From assembly GCA_903867185.1 (NCBI GenBank), contig CAIPQK010000140.1, positions 1 through 33,105 on the forward strand: a stretch of 33,105 bases of DNA, in the 5' to 3' direction. The position numbers and the translations under genes were made by a program. Shown here piece after piece: positions 23,341 to 30,467 of the stretch; the first letter of the stretch is position 1, and every line of letters starts with the position of its first letter. This stretch comes from an uncultured Candidatus Nemicrothrix sp. Its GTDB lineage: Bacteria > Actinomycetota > Acidimicrobiia > Acidimicrobiales > Acidimicrobilacustridaceae. Below the pieces are notes generated by a model. It was not told where the DNA came from, made no database searches, and worked only from the letters and a program-made list of their open reading frames with translations.

Positions 23341-24594
23341 ATGACCCCGACGCAAAAGGCCAACGCCAACGCCGAGCTCACTCCGGCCGAGAACGATCTG
23401 CCCAACATGATTTCGGTCGATGACCACGTCATGGAGCCGAAGGAGTTGTGGCAACAGCAACTTCCGGCTTCGCTTCGTGAACGGGGTCCGCGCACCGTTC
23501 GCGAGAAGGTCAAGCTTTCGTTCAAGGGCGGTCACTACGGCTATGAGCGCAACGTCGAAGATGGAACCTGGTGCGATGTGTGGTTGTTCGATGATCTCGT
23601 CATGCCCACGGGTCTGCTGCATGCGCCCGCAGGTGTGCCGCGTGACGAGCAACGCAACATTCCTGCTGTCTACGAAGACTTTCGCGATGGCACGTGGGAT
23701 CAAACAGCGCGACTTGCCGACATGGATCTCAATCACGTCGATGCAGCTATCAACTATCCCAACATCTTTCCAAGATTCGCTGGTCAAGGGTTCCTCGATC
23801 GTGCCGATAAAGAACTCGCGCTCACGTGTCTGCGCATCTACAACGATTGGATGATCGATGACTGGTGCGCCGGCGCTGGCAAAGGTCGATTGATTCCACT
23901 GACGCTTGTTCCACTTTGGGATCCCGAACTTGCCGCCGAAGAAGTTCGTCGTTGCGCGGCAAAGGGCAGCTTCGCAATCGCGTTCAGCGAAAATGTCGCC
24001 AAACTCGGTCAGCCTTCGCTTTACACGGGTAAGTGGGATGTTCTTTGGGACGTATGTCAGGAAACAGATACCAGCGTTTCGATGCACATCGGGTCGTCGT
24101 CATCAATGCCGACAACTTCTGATGATGCGCCACTTGCAACATCAATGTCGATGTACGCGCAAAATGCACAAGGATCATTATGCGATTGGGTGTTCTCGGG
24201 TTCGCTCGAACGATTCCCCGACATCACGATTGCTTACGCCGAGAGCCAGGTCGGTTGGATGCCGTTCCAACTCGAACGAATGGATGCCGTGTGGCGCGAC
24301 GGTCGAGCAGATGTCGATCATGTCAAGACACTGCCGAGTGAACAGGTGAAGGGTCGCGTGTACGGCTGCGTGTTCGATGATCTCCACGGACTCATCAACC
24401 GCGACGCAATCGGGACCGATCACATCTTGTGGGAGACCGACTATCCACATTCCGATGGCACATTCCCGCATTCGCGCAAAGTCGCGCATGAGCTGTTCAC
24501 CGCTGCCGGGATGAACGCCGAAGAGTGTCGAATGGTTCTGCGTTCGAATGCGGTGAAGGCCTACGGCCTCGATCGTTTCGGTGTGAAGCCGTAG
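23341..24594 (+). CDS. Amidohydrolase-2 family (ACMSD-like TIM-barrel) protein
   Basis: A 417-residue metal-dependent TIM-barrel hydrolase or decarboxylase of the amidohydrolase-2 family, in a subgroup abundant in Actinobacteria. The first-strand motif is SVDDHVMEP (H29, E32), replacing the usual HxH. Further likely ligands are the His in SMHIGSS, the Glu in AYAESQVGW and the Asp in WETDYPHSDG. The substrate is unknown; members of this subgroup often lie near lipid- or steroid-catabolic genes. It has a very strong ribosome binding site, AGGAGG (23329-23334), 6 nt before the ATG. The stop overlaps the MarR start, so the two are coupled. It shares the family with the product at 28063 but is clearly diverged from it. 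Confidence 0.88.
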   Translation: MTPTQKANANAELTPAENDLPNMISVDDHVMEPKELWQQQLPASLRERGPRTVREKVKLSFKGGHYGYERNVEDGTWCDVWLFDDLVMPTGLLHAPAGVPRDEQRNIPAVYEDFRDGTWDQTARLADMDLNHVDAAINYPNIFPRFAGQGFLDRADKELALTCLRIYNDWMIDDWCAGAGKGRLIPLTLVPLWDPELAAEEVRRCAAKGSFAIAFSENVAKLGQPSLYTGKWDVLWDVCQETDTSVSMHIGSSSSMPTTSDDAPLATSMSMYAQNAQGSLCDWVFSGSLERFPDITIAYAESQVGWMPFQLERMDAVWRDGRADVDHVKTLPSEQVKGRVYGCVFDDLHGLINRDAIGTDHILWETDYPHSDGTFPHSRKVAHELFTAAGMNAEECRMVLRSNAVKAYGLDRFGVKP

Positions 24595-25058
24595 TGGCCG
24601 AGGAACTCGGGGGAACCGACGGTTTGCTCGGACACGTCGTCCGTTTGAATGTGGCGGTCGATCGCGTTCTGGGCGAAATTACCGGTGCGTCATCAATTTC
24701 GGTCGCCGACTATCTGGTGCTCGGCGTGGTCCGACGTTCGCCTGATCAGCGCTCCGCCCCGACCGCCATTTGCGAAGTGCTCGGACGAACCACCGGCGGT
24801 ATGTCACTAACCCTCGATCGGCTCGAGGGGGCAGGGTTGATCCGACGGCTTCCAGATCCGGGCGATCGACGCCGCGTTGTTGTCGAAGCGACCGAGGCTG
24901 GTATCGATCTAGCGAAGCGAGTGAATGGCGATCTTCATGCCTGGGAAGAGTCGCTCGGTCTCAGCGACACAGAACGGGCCGACCTCGCCCGAGCCCTCGG
25001 AAGGCTGACTGCGTCGATCGATGCTGCTCCTGATCCGATAGGTGTGCCGCTTCCCTGA
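24594..25058 (+). CDS. MarR-family transcriptional regulator
   Basis: A 154-residue winged-helix regulator. An N-terminal dimerisation helix is followed by the helix-turn-helix (about 50-80: AICEVLGRTTGGMSLTLDRLEGAGL) and the wing (RRLPDPGDRRRVVVEATEAG), the core MarR signature. The GTG start at 24594 overlaps the amidohydrolase stop by one base (TAGTG). This start gives a normal family length; a longer open frame reaches back into the upstream gene. It probably represses its own two-gene unit at the inverted repeat 23266-23287. A small-molecule ligand that relieves repression is likely but unknown. Confidence 0.88.
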   Translation: MAEELGGTDGLLGHVVRLNVAVDRVLGEITGASSISVADYLVLGVVRRSPDQRSAPTAICEVLGRTTGGMSLTLDRLEGAGLIRRLPDPGDRRRVVVEATEAGIDLAKRVNGDLHAWEESLGLSDTERADLARALGRLTASIDAAPDPIGVPLP

Positions 25059-25082
25059 ACGGCATTCGGGTCTATGGAGCTG

Positions 25083-25103
25083 GCCCTGCTAGAAAAACAG
25101 GGC
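25083..25103 (+). terminator. Hairpin after the MarR gene
   Basis: GCCCTG (25083-25088) pairs with CAGGGC (25098-25103) around a loop rich in A. It lies 24 bases past the MarR stop. There is no T-run, so termination is uncertain. Confidence 0.4.
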
Positions 25104-25139
25104 TCTCGCTCGGGCCACGGTCCATGCTGGCGAGGAACC

Positions 25140-25161
25140 TCATCACCTAGTTGGGTGATGA
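25140..25161 (+). promoter_or_regulatory. Inverted repeat in the SDR leader
   Basis: TCATCACC (25140-25147) and GGTGATGA (25154-25161) form a perfect 8-bp dyad with a 6-nt centre, 28 bases before the SDR start. It could be an operator for the nearby MarR or TetR protein or a leader hairpin. Confidence 0.35.
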
Positions 25162-25189
25162 TCCGATCGACTACGAAGGAACGCTTTCA

Positions 25190-26110
25190 ATGGGCATGCT
25201 CGACGGCAAGATCGCCATCGTCACTGGCTCGGGACACGGCATCGGCCGTGGTCACGCCATGGAACTGGCCAAGCACGGCGCCAAGGTTGTTGTGAACGAC
25301 CTCGGCGGCAGTGTTTCTGGTGAAGGTGCAGGCAAGGCTGCAGACGAAACCGTCGCTCTCATTGAAGAGCGCGGCGGAGTTGCTGTCTCGAACTACGGCA
25401 ATGTCACCGATCACGAGGCGTGCGGCGAAATGGTTCAGCAGGCCATCGACGCCTTCGGTGGCCTCGACATCGTTGTGAACAACGCCGGCATCGTTCGCGA
25501 CGCTGCCATTTGGAACATGCCGGTTGAAGACTGGGACGCCGTCATGGCGGTGCATGTTCGTGGCACTTGGTCAACCTCGCATTTCGCAGCGAAGTACTTC
25601 CGTGACCAGTCAAAGGCAGGCACGCCGCGGGCCGGCCGCATCATCAACACCACATCGGGCGCTGGTCTTGGCGGCAACTTCGGGCAGACAAATTACGCCA
25701 CGGCAAAAATGGCGATTGCGGGACTTACGCTTACGCTTGCACTTGAACTCGGCGGAATCGGAACCACTGTGAACTGCATTGGTCCGGCCGGACTTACTCG
25801 CATCACTGCGACCATGCCTGGCGCGGGCGAAGCATTTGAACCCGATGCAATTGCTGACGATGATTTTCATCCGATGGATCCCGGCAACTCGTCACCGCTT
25901 GTTGCATGGCTCGCGAGTGATCAAGCTGCTTACGTCAATGGTCAGGTCATTCGTTCGCTTTACGACAAGATCATCTGGATGCAGGGTTGGCGCGAAAAGG
26001 TCACGATCGACAACAACAACAAGAAGTGGGACGCCACCAAACTCGGCGGGCGCTTTGCTTCTGAGGTTTTCCAGATCGCCCCGACAGGCATCAATTTCTT
26101 GCAGGCATAG
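25190..26110 (+). CDS. SDR-family NAD(P)-dependent oxidoreductase
   Basis: A 306-residue short-chain dehydrogenase. The cofactor motif TGSGHGIG is at 12-19, NNAG at 97-100, and the catalytic S156, Y169 and K173 (YATAK) are in place. NDLGG after the second strand, with an SGEG insertion, resembles the dehydrogenase domain of peroxisomal multifunctional enzyme type 2, which suggests a 3-hydroxyacyl-CoA or hydroxysteroid substrate. A C-terminal extension of about 50 residues follows the core. ATG 25190 has AAGGA 8 bases upstream and starts the protein at the Rossmann strand; an upstream in-frame codon at 25151 lacks a good site. It ends before a strong hairpin terminator. Confidence 0.9.
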   Translation: MGMLDGKIAIVTGSGHGIGRGHAMELAKHGAKVVVNDLGGSVSGEGAGKAADETVALIEERGGVAVSNYGNVTDHEACGEMVQQAIDAFGGLDIVVNNAGIVRDAAIWNMPVEDWDAVMAVHVRGTWSTSHFAAKYFRDQSKAGTPRAGRIINTTSGAGLGGNFGQTNYATAKMAIAGLTLTLALELGGIGTTVNCIGPAGLTRITATMPGAGEAFEPDAIADDDFHPMDPGNSSPLVAWLASDQAAYVNGQVIRSLYDKIIWMQGWREKVTIDNNNKKWDATKLGGRFASEVFQIAPTGINFLQA

Positions 26111-26133
26111 CTTGGTCCGTTATACGGCCTTAC

Positions 26134-26163
26134 ACGAGGGACGGACACTGTTCCGTCCCTCGT
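26134..26163 (+). terminator. Strong hairpin after the SDR gene
   Basis: ACGAGGGACGGA (26134-26145) pairs perfectly with TCCGTCCCTCGT (26152-26163) around a 6-nt loop, 23 bases past the stop. Only a short TTCG tail follows. The position and 12-bp stem support a terminator. Confidence 0.65.
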
Positions 26164-26182
26164 TCGCGTTGTGGTGTATCCA

Positions 26183-26204
26183 TTTCTGAATCTTTTCTGA
26201 ATCT
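26183..26204. repeat. Tandem 11-bp direct repeat before the TetR gene
   Basis: TTTCTGAATCT occurs twice without a gap (26183-26193 and 26194-26204), one helical turn apart, and is followed by a T-rich run and GTTAAC. This is the most AT-rich stretch of the region and may bind a regulator. Confidence 0.55.
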
Positions 26205-26251
26205 TTTTCGCTTTGCTGTTAACGTGTGATCTCGCGGTACAAGTCGGGGGA

Positions 26252-26265
26252 TAAAATGGGTACGA
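26252..26265 (+). promoter_or_regulatory. Predicted leaderless -10 box of the TetR gene
   Basis: TAAAAT (26252-26257), one mismatch from consensus, lies 8 nt before the ATG at 26266. A GGGGG run at 26246-26250 is too far away to act as a ribosome binding site for this start. Confidence 0.45.
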
Positions 26266-26886
26266 ATGGTCAGTAAAGCGAAAGTCGTTAAACCAAAGCG
26301 TTACAGCCGAGCGGAAGCCACCCGTATGTTTCTTGATGCGGCCAGTAAGGCGATGGAAAAGACGCCGCTTCCTGACATCGTGATGCAGGACCTTGCCGAC
26401 AAGATCGGCCTCAATCACGGTTACATCCACCGTTATTTCGGCACCCGCCTCGATTTGTTCGCGGCACTTGCCGATGACCTCTCGCAAAAGATTGTTGAAG
26501 TTGTTACTGCCGAACAGCAGCGACGCAAGGATGCCAATGAACCCGCAGCGAATCTCGATAATTCGCTGGTTGAAATCGCACGGCCCTATTTCTCTAAGCG
26601 TGGGGCGATTGTGCAGTACCTCATTATTTGTGGCATTCCAAAGAAACGTTTCGCCGAGTCGACGCGTCTTCAAATTCAACTTGCGGTCGATAACCTCATG
26701 AGCCTCGGAGCCAATGAGCGAATGGCAACTGCACAGGCAATCAAACTCACAGCATTGATTTGGGCAAACGGCTCATATGCCGAAGCTCTTGGAGTGTCTG
26801 CCGCTGAGATTGCCGACGTTGAGGCGTTGGCTTTTGCAGAACTTCGTCTTGCTGCAAAGACATCGAAAGAACTCGACTGGAAGTAG
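26266..26886 (+). CDS. TetR-family transcriptional regulator
   Basis: A 206-residue regulator. The basic N-terminus leads into a three-helix DNA-binding domain (about 15-65), with the recognition segment VMQDLADKIGLNHGYIHRYFGTRLDLFAAL typical of TetR (shown here only as the QDLADKIG and YIHRYFG landmarks). The helical C-terminal ligand domain (about 75-205) is not recognised. It is flanked by an SDR gene and a phosphotransferase gene and probably controls one or both. The ATG at 26266 has a -10 box at leaderless spacing. The ATG at 26256 is out of frame and stops after six codons. Confidence 0.88.
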   Translation: MVSKAKVVKPKRYSRAEATRMFLDAASKAMEKTPLPDIVMQDLADKIGLNHGYIHRYFGTRLDLFAALADDLSQKIVEVVTAEQQRRKDANEPAANLDNSLVEIARPYFSKRGAIVQYLIICGIPKKRFAESTRLQIQLAVDNLMSLGANERMATAQAIKLTALIWANGSYAEALGVSAAEIADVEALAFAELRLAAKTSKELDWK

Positions 26887-26890
26887 TCCT

Positions 26891-26910
26891 TCGCTGTTTT
26901 ACAACAGCGA
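26891..26910. terminator. Bidirectional hairpin between tetR and phosphotransferase genes
   Basis: TCGCTGTT (26891-26898) pairs with AACAGCGA (26903-26910) around TTAC. The loop contains the stop codon of the minus-strand gene. It sits between two convergent genes and could end both transcripts. Confidence 0.5.
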
Positions 26911-27972
26911 GAACGGATCGAGATCTCGGATCGCGGCGCAGCTGCGTGTGATCATCGCAGCAAACATCGCGTCGGAATCTGCGCTTGGTTCAGCGGTTGC
27001 GTAGACGGAACCGAGGATGGTGATGAGCGGACCTTGCGCTACGCCGAGGCGGTAATCCTCGAAACATTGTTCGAACGTCATTCCGGTGACGCCATAGCTA
27101 ACGAGAGTGTCGTAGTAGGCCGAGACAAGTTCTCGTTCGTGAGCACGACGGGTGGCGGGTTCCAAACTTGTTGCCAAGAAGTAACCAATGTCTCGTCCGG
27201 CGAGGCCGAGGCCGAGCGTTTGCCAGTCGAGTGTGGTGACATCCGAACCATCGGGCATAAACATCAAGTTGTCTGGCCGGTAGTCGCCGTGAATGAGAGT
27301 AAATCGATCGAGGCGCGCGGTAATCCACTCGACCAACCTGGGCGGCACGGTTGCGATCGTTGCTTCGTCTTCAGGCGTAAGGAACGAAGCGAAATGTTCG
27401 ACAAAGATCGGAATGGCTCCGGCCAAGATTTGCGAGTGAAAGTCGGCACCCTCTGGAGTCGGTAAGGCGATGCCGTCGAGTTCAAGAAGTGCCTGGTCTG
27501 CCCAACGCGGGGCATGGAGGCCAGCCAGATTACGAACAGCGATGAGTGCTTCCTCGATGCTTACGCCATTGGCTTGCACCCCAGGGATGGCGGGTGCCAG
27601 ATCATCGAGGAGAAGAACGAACGACGTGTTGTCTTCGGTGATGGTGGCGTACCAACACTTTGGTGACTTCACCGAGACGGTGGATTGAATGGCCGTATAG
27701 AAGAGGAACTCGTTTCGATAGCCATCGGCGATGAGCGTTCGGGTCGCCGGATCGCCGCCGGCCATCTTGGCTACGAGTGTTCGGGGGAGCGGGCAGCTCG
27801 GATCGACCCAGTCGATTGTGAGCCGCCACGATTGGCCCATTTGCCCGGTCCCCACCTTCAGGGCGGTAACGCTGCTTGCCTGTGCGCCAAGGGCTCCAGC
27901 AAGCCACGCGAGGTCGATCTCAGCAACCTCGTCGGTGGGCGGGGCAGCGGGATTGTTCGTGGGCACGGTCAC
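26899..27972 (-). CDS. Phosphotransferase family protein (APH / ecdysteroid-kinase-like)
   Basis: A 357-residue small-molecule kinase of the aminoglycoside phosphotransferase superfamily. The likely ATP-binding lysine is K69 (TLVAKMAGG). The catalytic loop is H228-G-D230-Y-R-P-D-N235, and D249 in LDWQ is the metal-binding Asp. Those residues make it a probable active kinase. The substrate is unlikely to be an antibiotic: members in Actinobacteria with this DWQ form usually lie with acyl-CoA or steroid catabolism genes. The GTG at 27972 has a ribosome binding site GAGGTGA. It is convergent with tetR and divergent from the amidohydrolase at 28063 across 90 bases. Confidence 0.85.
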   Translation of the reverse strand: MTVPTNNPAAPPTDEVAEIDLAWLAGALGAQASSVTALKVGTGQMGQSWRLTIDWVDPSCPLPRTLVAKMAGGDPATRTLIADGYRNEFLFYTAIQSTVSVKSPKCWYATITEDNTSFVLLLDDLAPAIPGVQANGVSIEEALIAVRNLAGLHAPRWADQALLELDGIALPTPEGADFHSQILAGAIPIFVEHFASFLTPEDEATIATVPPRLVEWITARLDRFTLIHGDYRPDNLMFMPDGSDVTTLDWQTLGLGLAGRDIGYFLATSLEPATRRAHERELVSAYYDTLVSYGVTGMTFEQCFEDYRLGVAQGPLITILGSVYATAEPSADSDAMFAAMITRSCAAIRDLDPFSLL

Positions 27973-28023
27973 GGCTCACCTCGGGTGTGAGAGTGGGTTG
28001 AGGTTGGCTACCGTAGGCGAATC

Positions 28024-28062
28024 GCCCCGGGGGAATCGGGGCTGACCTGACCAGGGGGAATC
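28024..28062 (+). promoter_or_regulatory. Leader hairpin with duplicated ribosome-binding sequence
   Basis: GCCCCG (28024-28029) pairs with CGGGGC (28037-28042). The nine bases GGGGGAATC occur both in this hairpin (28029-28037) and directly before the ATG (28054-28062), where they act as the ribosome binding site of the amidohydrolase gene. Confidence 0.4.
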
Positions 28063-29247
28063 ATGACCGAGATCACGACCGTGTTCGACGCTGACAATCA
28101 CTATTACGAGCCTATGGACGCATTCACTCGATATATCGAGCCTGAGTTCAAGCGTCGCTGCATGATGTGGGCCGAAGTGAACGGTCGCCAGATGTTGCTT
28201 GTTGGCGGCAAGATCAACCGGTTCATCCCGAACCCGACGTTTGACATGCTTTCGGCACCAGGGAGCCTCGAGCAGTACTTCCGTGGCCGTAACCCCAAGG
28301 GCGACAGCGTCAAAGATCTTTTTGGCGAACTTCTTCCGTGCGATCCGGCCTACCGCGACCGTGAAATCCGTTTGAAGACCATGGACAGCTTGAATGTCGA
28401 AGGTGCGTTGTTCTTCCCAACGCTCGCCGTAGGAATGGAACAAGCACTCAGCGATGACGTTCCTGCAGCGCAAGCCGCATTCCGCGCTTTCAATCGTTGG
28501 CTCGAAGAGGACTGGGGCTTCGCGTATGAAAACCGAATCTTCTCCACTCCGTACATCGTGCTGTCCGATGTCGACAACGCAGTGGCCGAACTTGAGTGGG
28601 CACTCGATCGCGATGCGCGCGTTGTCCTTGTCGGTACCGGGCCAGTTCGCACCGATGAAGGTTTGAAGTCGCCGGGCGATCCGCGGTTTGATCCGTTCTG
28701 GGCTCGTGTTCAGGAATCTGGCGTCACGATCGTGTATCACGGTGGAGCAAACGCGTATTACGACCTCATCACCATGTGGGGCGAGAAGTCGGAAATGGAA
28801 GCGCATAAGTTCGAGCCATTGCGTCAGGCGCTTTCGCACGACGCGGTCGCCGACACATTTGCTGCTCTCATCCTCCACGGCGTTATGGATCGATTCCCGA
28901 ATATTCGATTCGCGACCGTGGAAACCGGTGCGAACTGGGTACGTCCGCTTCTCAAGCGTTTCGGCAAGATCTATGGCCAGACTCCGTCGATGTTCACGAA
29001 CAATCCGGTGGAACAGTTCAAGAAGAACGTGTGGGTCTCACCGTTCTACGAAGACGACCTCGATCTTCTTCGCGACACGCTTGGTGCCGACCGACTGATG
29101 TTGGGTTCCGATTGGCCGCACACTGAAGGTATGGCTGATCCGTTCACGTTCATCACCGACCTCACCGAAGCTGGTTTCAGCCCAGATGAACAGCAACTCA
29201 TCATGTACGACAACTGCAAGTCACTCACGGTTCGTCGTCCAGCCTGA
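28063..29247 (+). CDS. Amidohydrolase-2 family (ACMSD-like TIM-barrel) protein
   Basis: A 394-residue metal-dependent TIM-barrel protein. The first-strand motif is DADNHYYEP (H13, E16). Further likely ligands are the His in IVYHGGAN, the Glu in ATVETGANW and the Asp in LGSDWPHTEG. This is the same ligand pattern as in the protein encoded at 23341, again with HxxE in place of HxH. The subgroup is frequent in mycobacteria and relatives and has no settled reaction. An alcohol dehydrogenase gene with its own ribosome binding site begins 40 bases later, so the pair is probably one transcript. The start ATG follows GGGGG by a few bases. Confidence 0.88.
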   Translation: MTEITTVFDADNHYYEPMDAFTRYIEPEFKRRCMMWAEVNGRQMLLVGGKINRFIPNPTFDMLSAPGSLEQYFRGRNPKGDSVKDLFGELLPCDPAYRDREIRLKTMDSLNVEGALFFPTLAVGMEQALSDDVPAAQAAFRAFNRWLEEDWGFAYENRIFSTPYIVLSDVDNAVAELEWALDRDARVVLVGTGPVRTDEGLKSPGDPRFDPFWARVQESGVTIVYHGGANAYYDLITMWGEKSEMEAHKFEPLRQALSHDAVADTFAALILHGVMDRFPNIRFATVETGANWVRPLLKRFGKIYGQTPSMFTNNPVEQFKKNVWVSPFYEDDLDLLRDTLGADRLMLGSDWPHTEGMADPFTFITDLTEAGFSPDEQQLIMYDNCKSLTVRRPA

Positions 29248-29287
29248 GGTTGCATCGCACGCCCCACGTTCACAACAAGGAGTAAGT

Positions 29288-30400
29288 ATGAAAGCACGCG
29301 CAGCAATGTTGTGGGGTCCTGAGGACACCGCATGGTCCCTTGAAGATGTCGAAGTCGATGAACCCCAGGGCGCAGAGATGCTGGTGCGCAATGTTGCATC
29401 TGGTCTTTGTCATTCTGATGAGCACTTCATCACTGGCGACATGCCTCATGGCGGTTACCCGTGGATCGCCGGCCACGAAGGCGCGGGCATTGTTGAAGCC
29501 GTTGGCCCCGATGTACGTGGAGTAGTACCCGGCGATCACGTCGTGTACTCGTTTGTCGCCGTGTGCGGACAATGTCCCTCGTGTGCCGATGGCCATTCCA
29601 ACCTTTGCGACAACGGCGCGCAGGTCATGAGCGGCCGCATGCTCGACGGAACGTCTCGCATCCACGTGAAGGGTCAAGACGCGCTCATCATGGCGGGCCT
29701 CGGAACGTTTGCGACTCACTCTGTTGTTCATGAGTGGTCAGCGGTGAAGGTGCTGCCCGATCTTCCGCTCGACAAGGTTGTGCTTCTTGGTTGTGGCGCC
29801 ACCACAGGTTGGGGCTCATCGGTCTACGCCGCTGAAGTGAAGCCGGGCGACAACGTCGCCGTTATCGGTGTCGGTGGTTTGGGTTCGGCTGCAGTCATGG
29901 GTGCCAAGCTCGCCGGAGCCGAGCGCATTTTCGCGATCGACCCGGTGGAGTTCAAGCGTGAATCAGCGCAAAAGTTTGGTGCGACGCACACCAGTGCATC
30001 AGTTGAGGAAGCACTCGAATTGATCATGGCTGAAACTTGGGGTCGTGGTTGCAACAAGGTCATCTGCACAATGGGCGTTGGCAGCGGCGACATGATGGCG
30101 TCGATCATGGCACTCACCTCAAAGCGCGGCCGCGTCGTTGTTACCAACATTCACCCGTGGACCGAAGCCAGCAACAATATTCCGATGATCGACCTCACTC
30201 TCAGCGAGAAGCAGGTGGTTGGCTCGTTGTTCGGATCAGCGAATCCGCGTGCCGATATTCCTCGACTCGCCGAGCTTTACCGCAAGGGCCAGCTTGATCT
30301 CGACGGAATGATTACTCGCACCTACACCCTTGACCAGATCAACGAGGGCTATCAGGACATGCGTGACGGCAAGAATATTCGTGGAGTTATCGTCCACTGA
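29288..30400 (+). CDS. NDMA-dependent, zinc-containing alcohol dehydrogenase
   Basis: A 370-residue medium-chain alcohol dehydrogenase. Catalytic zinc ligands are C41, H63 (GHEG, with E64) and C179 (LLGCGATTG). The structural zinc loop has C93, C96, C99 and C107. The NAD fold has GVGGLG near 204-209. The sequence pattern is that of the NDMA-dependent Rxyl_3153 family (TIGR03989), whose members keep a tightly bound nicotinamide and are found in genomes that make the redox cofactor mycofactocin. Regeneration through mycofactocin is therefore inferred. The ATG at 29288 has AAGGAG 5 bases upstream; an in-frame codon at 29186 lies inside the upstream gene. A strong terminator follows. Confidence 0.92.
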   Translation: MKARAAMLWGPEDTAWSLEDVEVDEPQGAEMLVRNVASGLCHSDEHFITGDMPHGGYPWIAGHEGAGIVEAVGPDVRGVVPGDHVVYSFVAVCGQCPSCADGHSNLCDNGAQVMSGRMLDGTSRIHVKGQDALIMAGLGTFATHSVVHEWSAVKVLPDLPLDKVVLLGCGATTGWGSSVYAAEVKPGDNVAVIGVGGLGSAAVMGAKLAGAERIFAIDPVEFKRESAQKFGATHTSASVEEALELIMAETWGRGCNKVICTMGVGSGDMMASIMALTSKRGRVVVTNIHPWTEASNNIPMIDLTLSEKQVVGSLFGSANPRADIPRLAELYRKGQLDLDGMITRTYTLDQINEGYQDMRDGKNIRGVIVH

Positions 30401-30423
30401 TTTTCTGCAATCAATGTGAAAAC

Positions 30424-30459
30424 GAGAATGGCCCACCGCATATGCGGTGGGCCATTCTC
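30424..30459. terminator. Bidirectional terminator, perfect 36-bp palindrome
   Basis: An uninterrupted 18-bp inverted repeat, from GAGAATGGCCC to GGGCCATTCTC with centre GCATATGC, sits between the convergent alcohol dehydrogenase and MMPL genes. T-rich sequence lies on each side (GTTTAGTTTTC on the plus strand, CGTTTTC on the minus strand). It should end transcription in both directions. Confidence 0.85.
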
Positions 30460-30467
30460 ATGAGTGT

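Noticed and set aside
23281-24087. 268-residue minus-strand frame opposite the first amidohydrolase
   Set aside because: Antisense shadow covering the promoter and start of a gene with a strong ribosome binding site.
26134-26163. Inverted repeat as an insertion-sequence end
   Set aside because: It is a single hairpin just past a stop codon, with no transposase, partner repeat or target duplication nearby.
25960-26679. 239-residue minus-strand frame across the SDR end and tetR
   Set aside because: It crosses a strong terminator hairpin and is antisense to two well-supported genes.
27976-28878. 300-residue minus-strand open frame opposite the amidohydrolase at 28063
   Set aside because: It is antisense to a gene with clear family motifs and has no recognisable domain or ribosome binding site.
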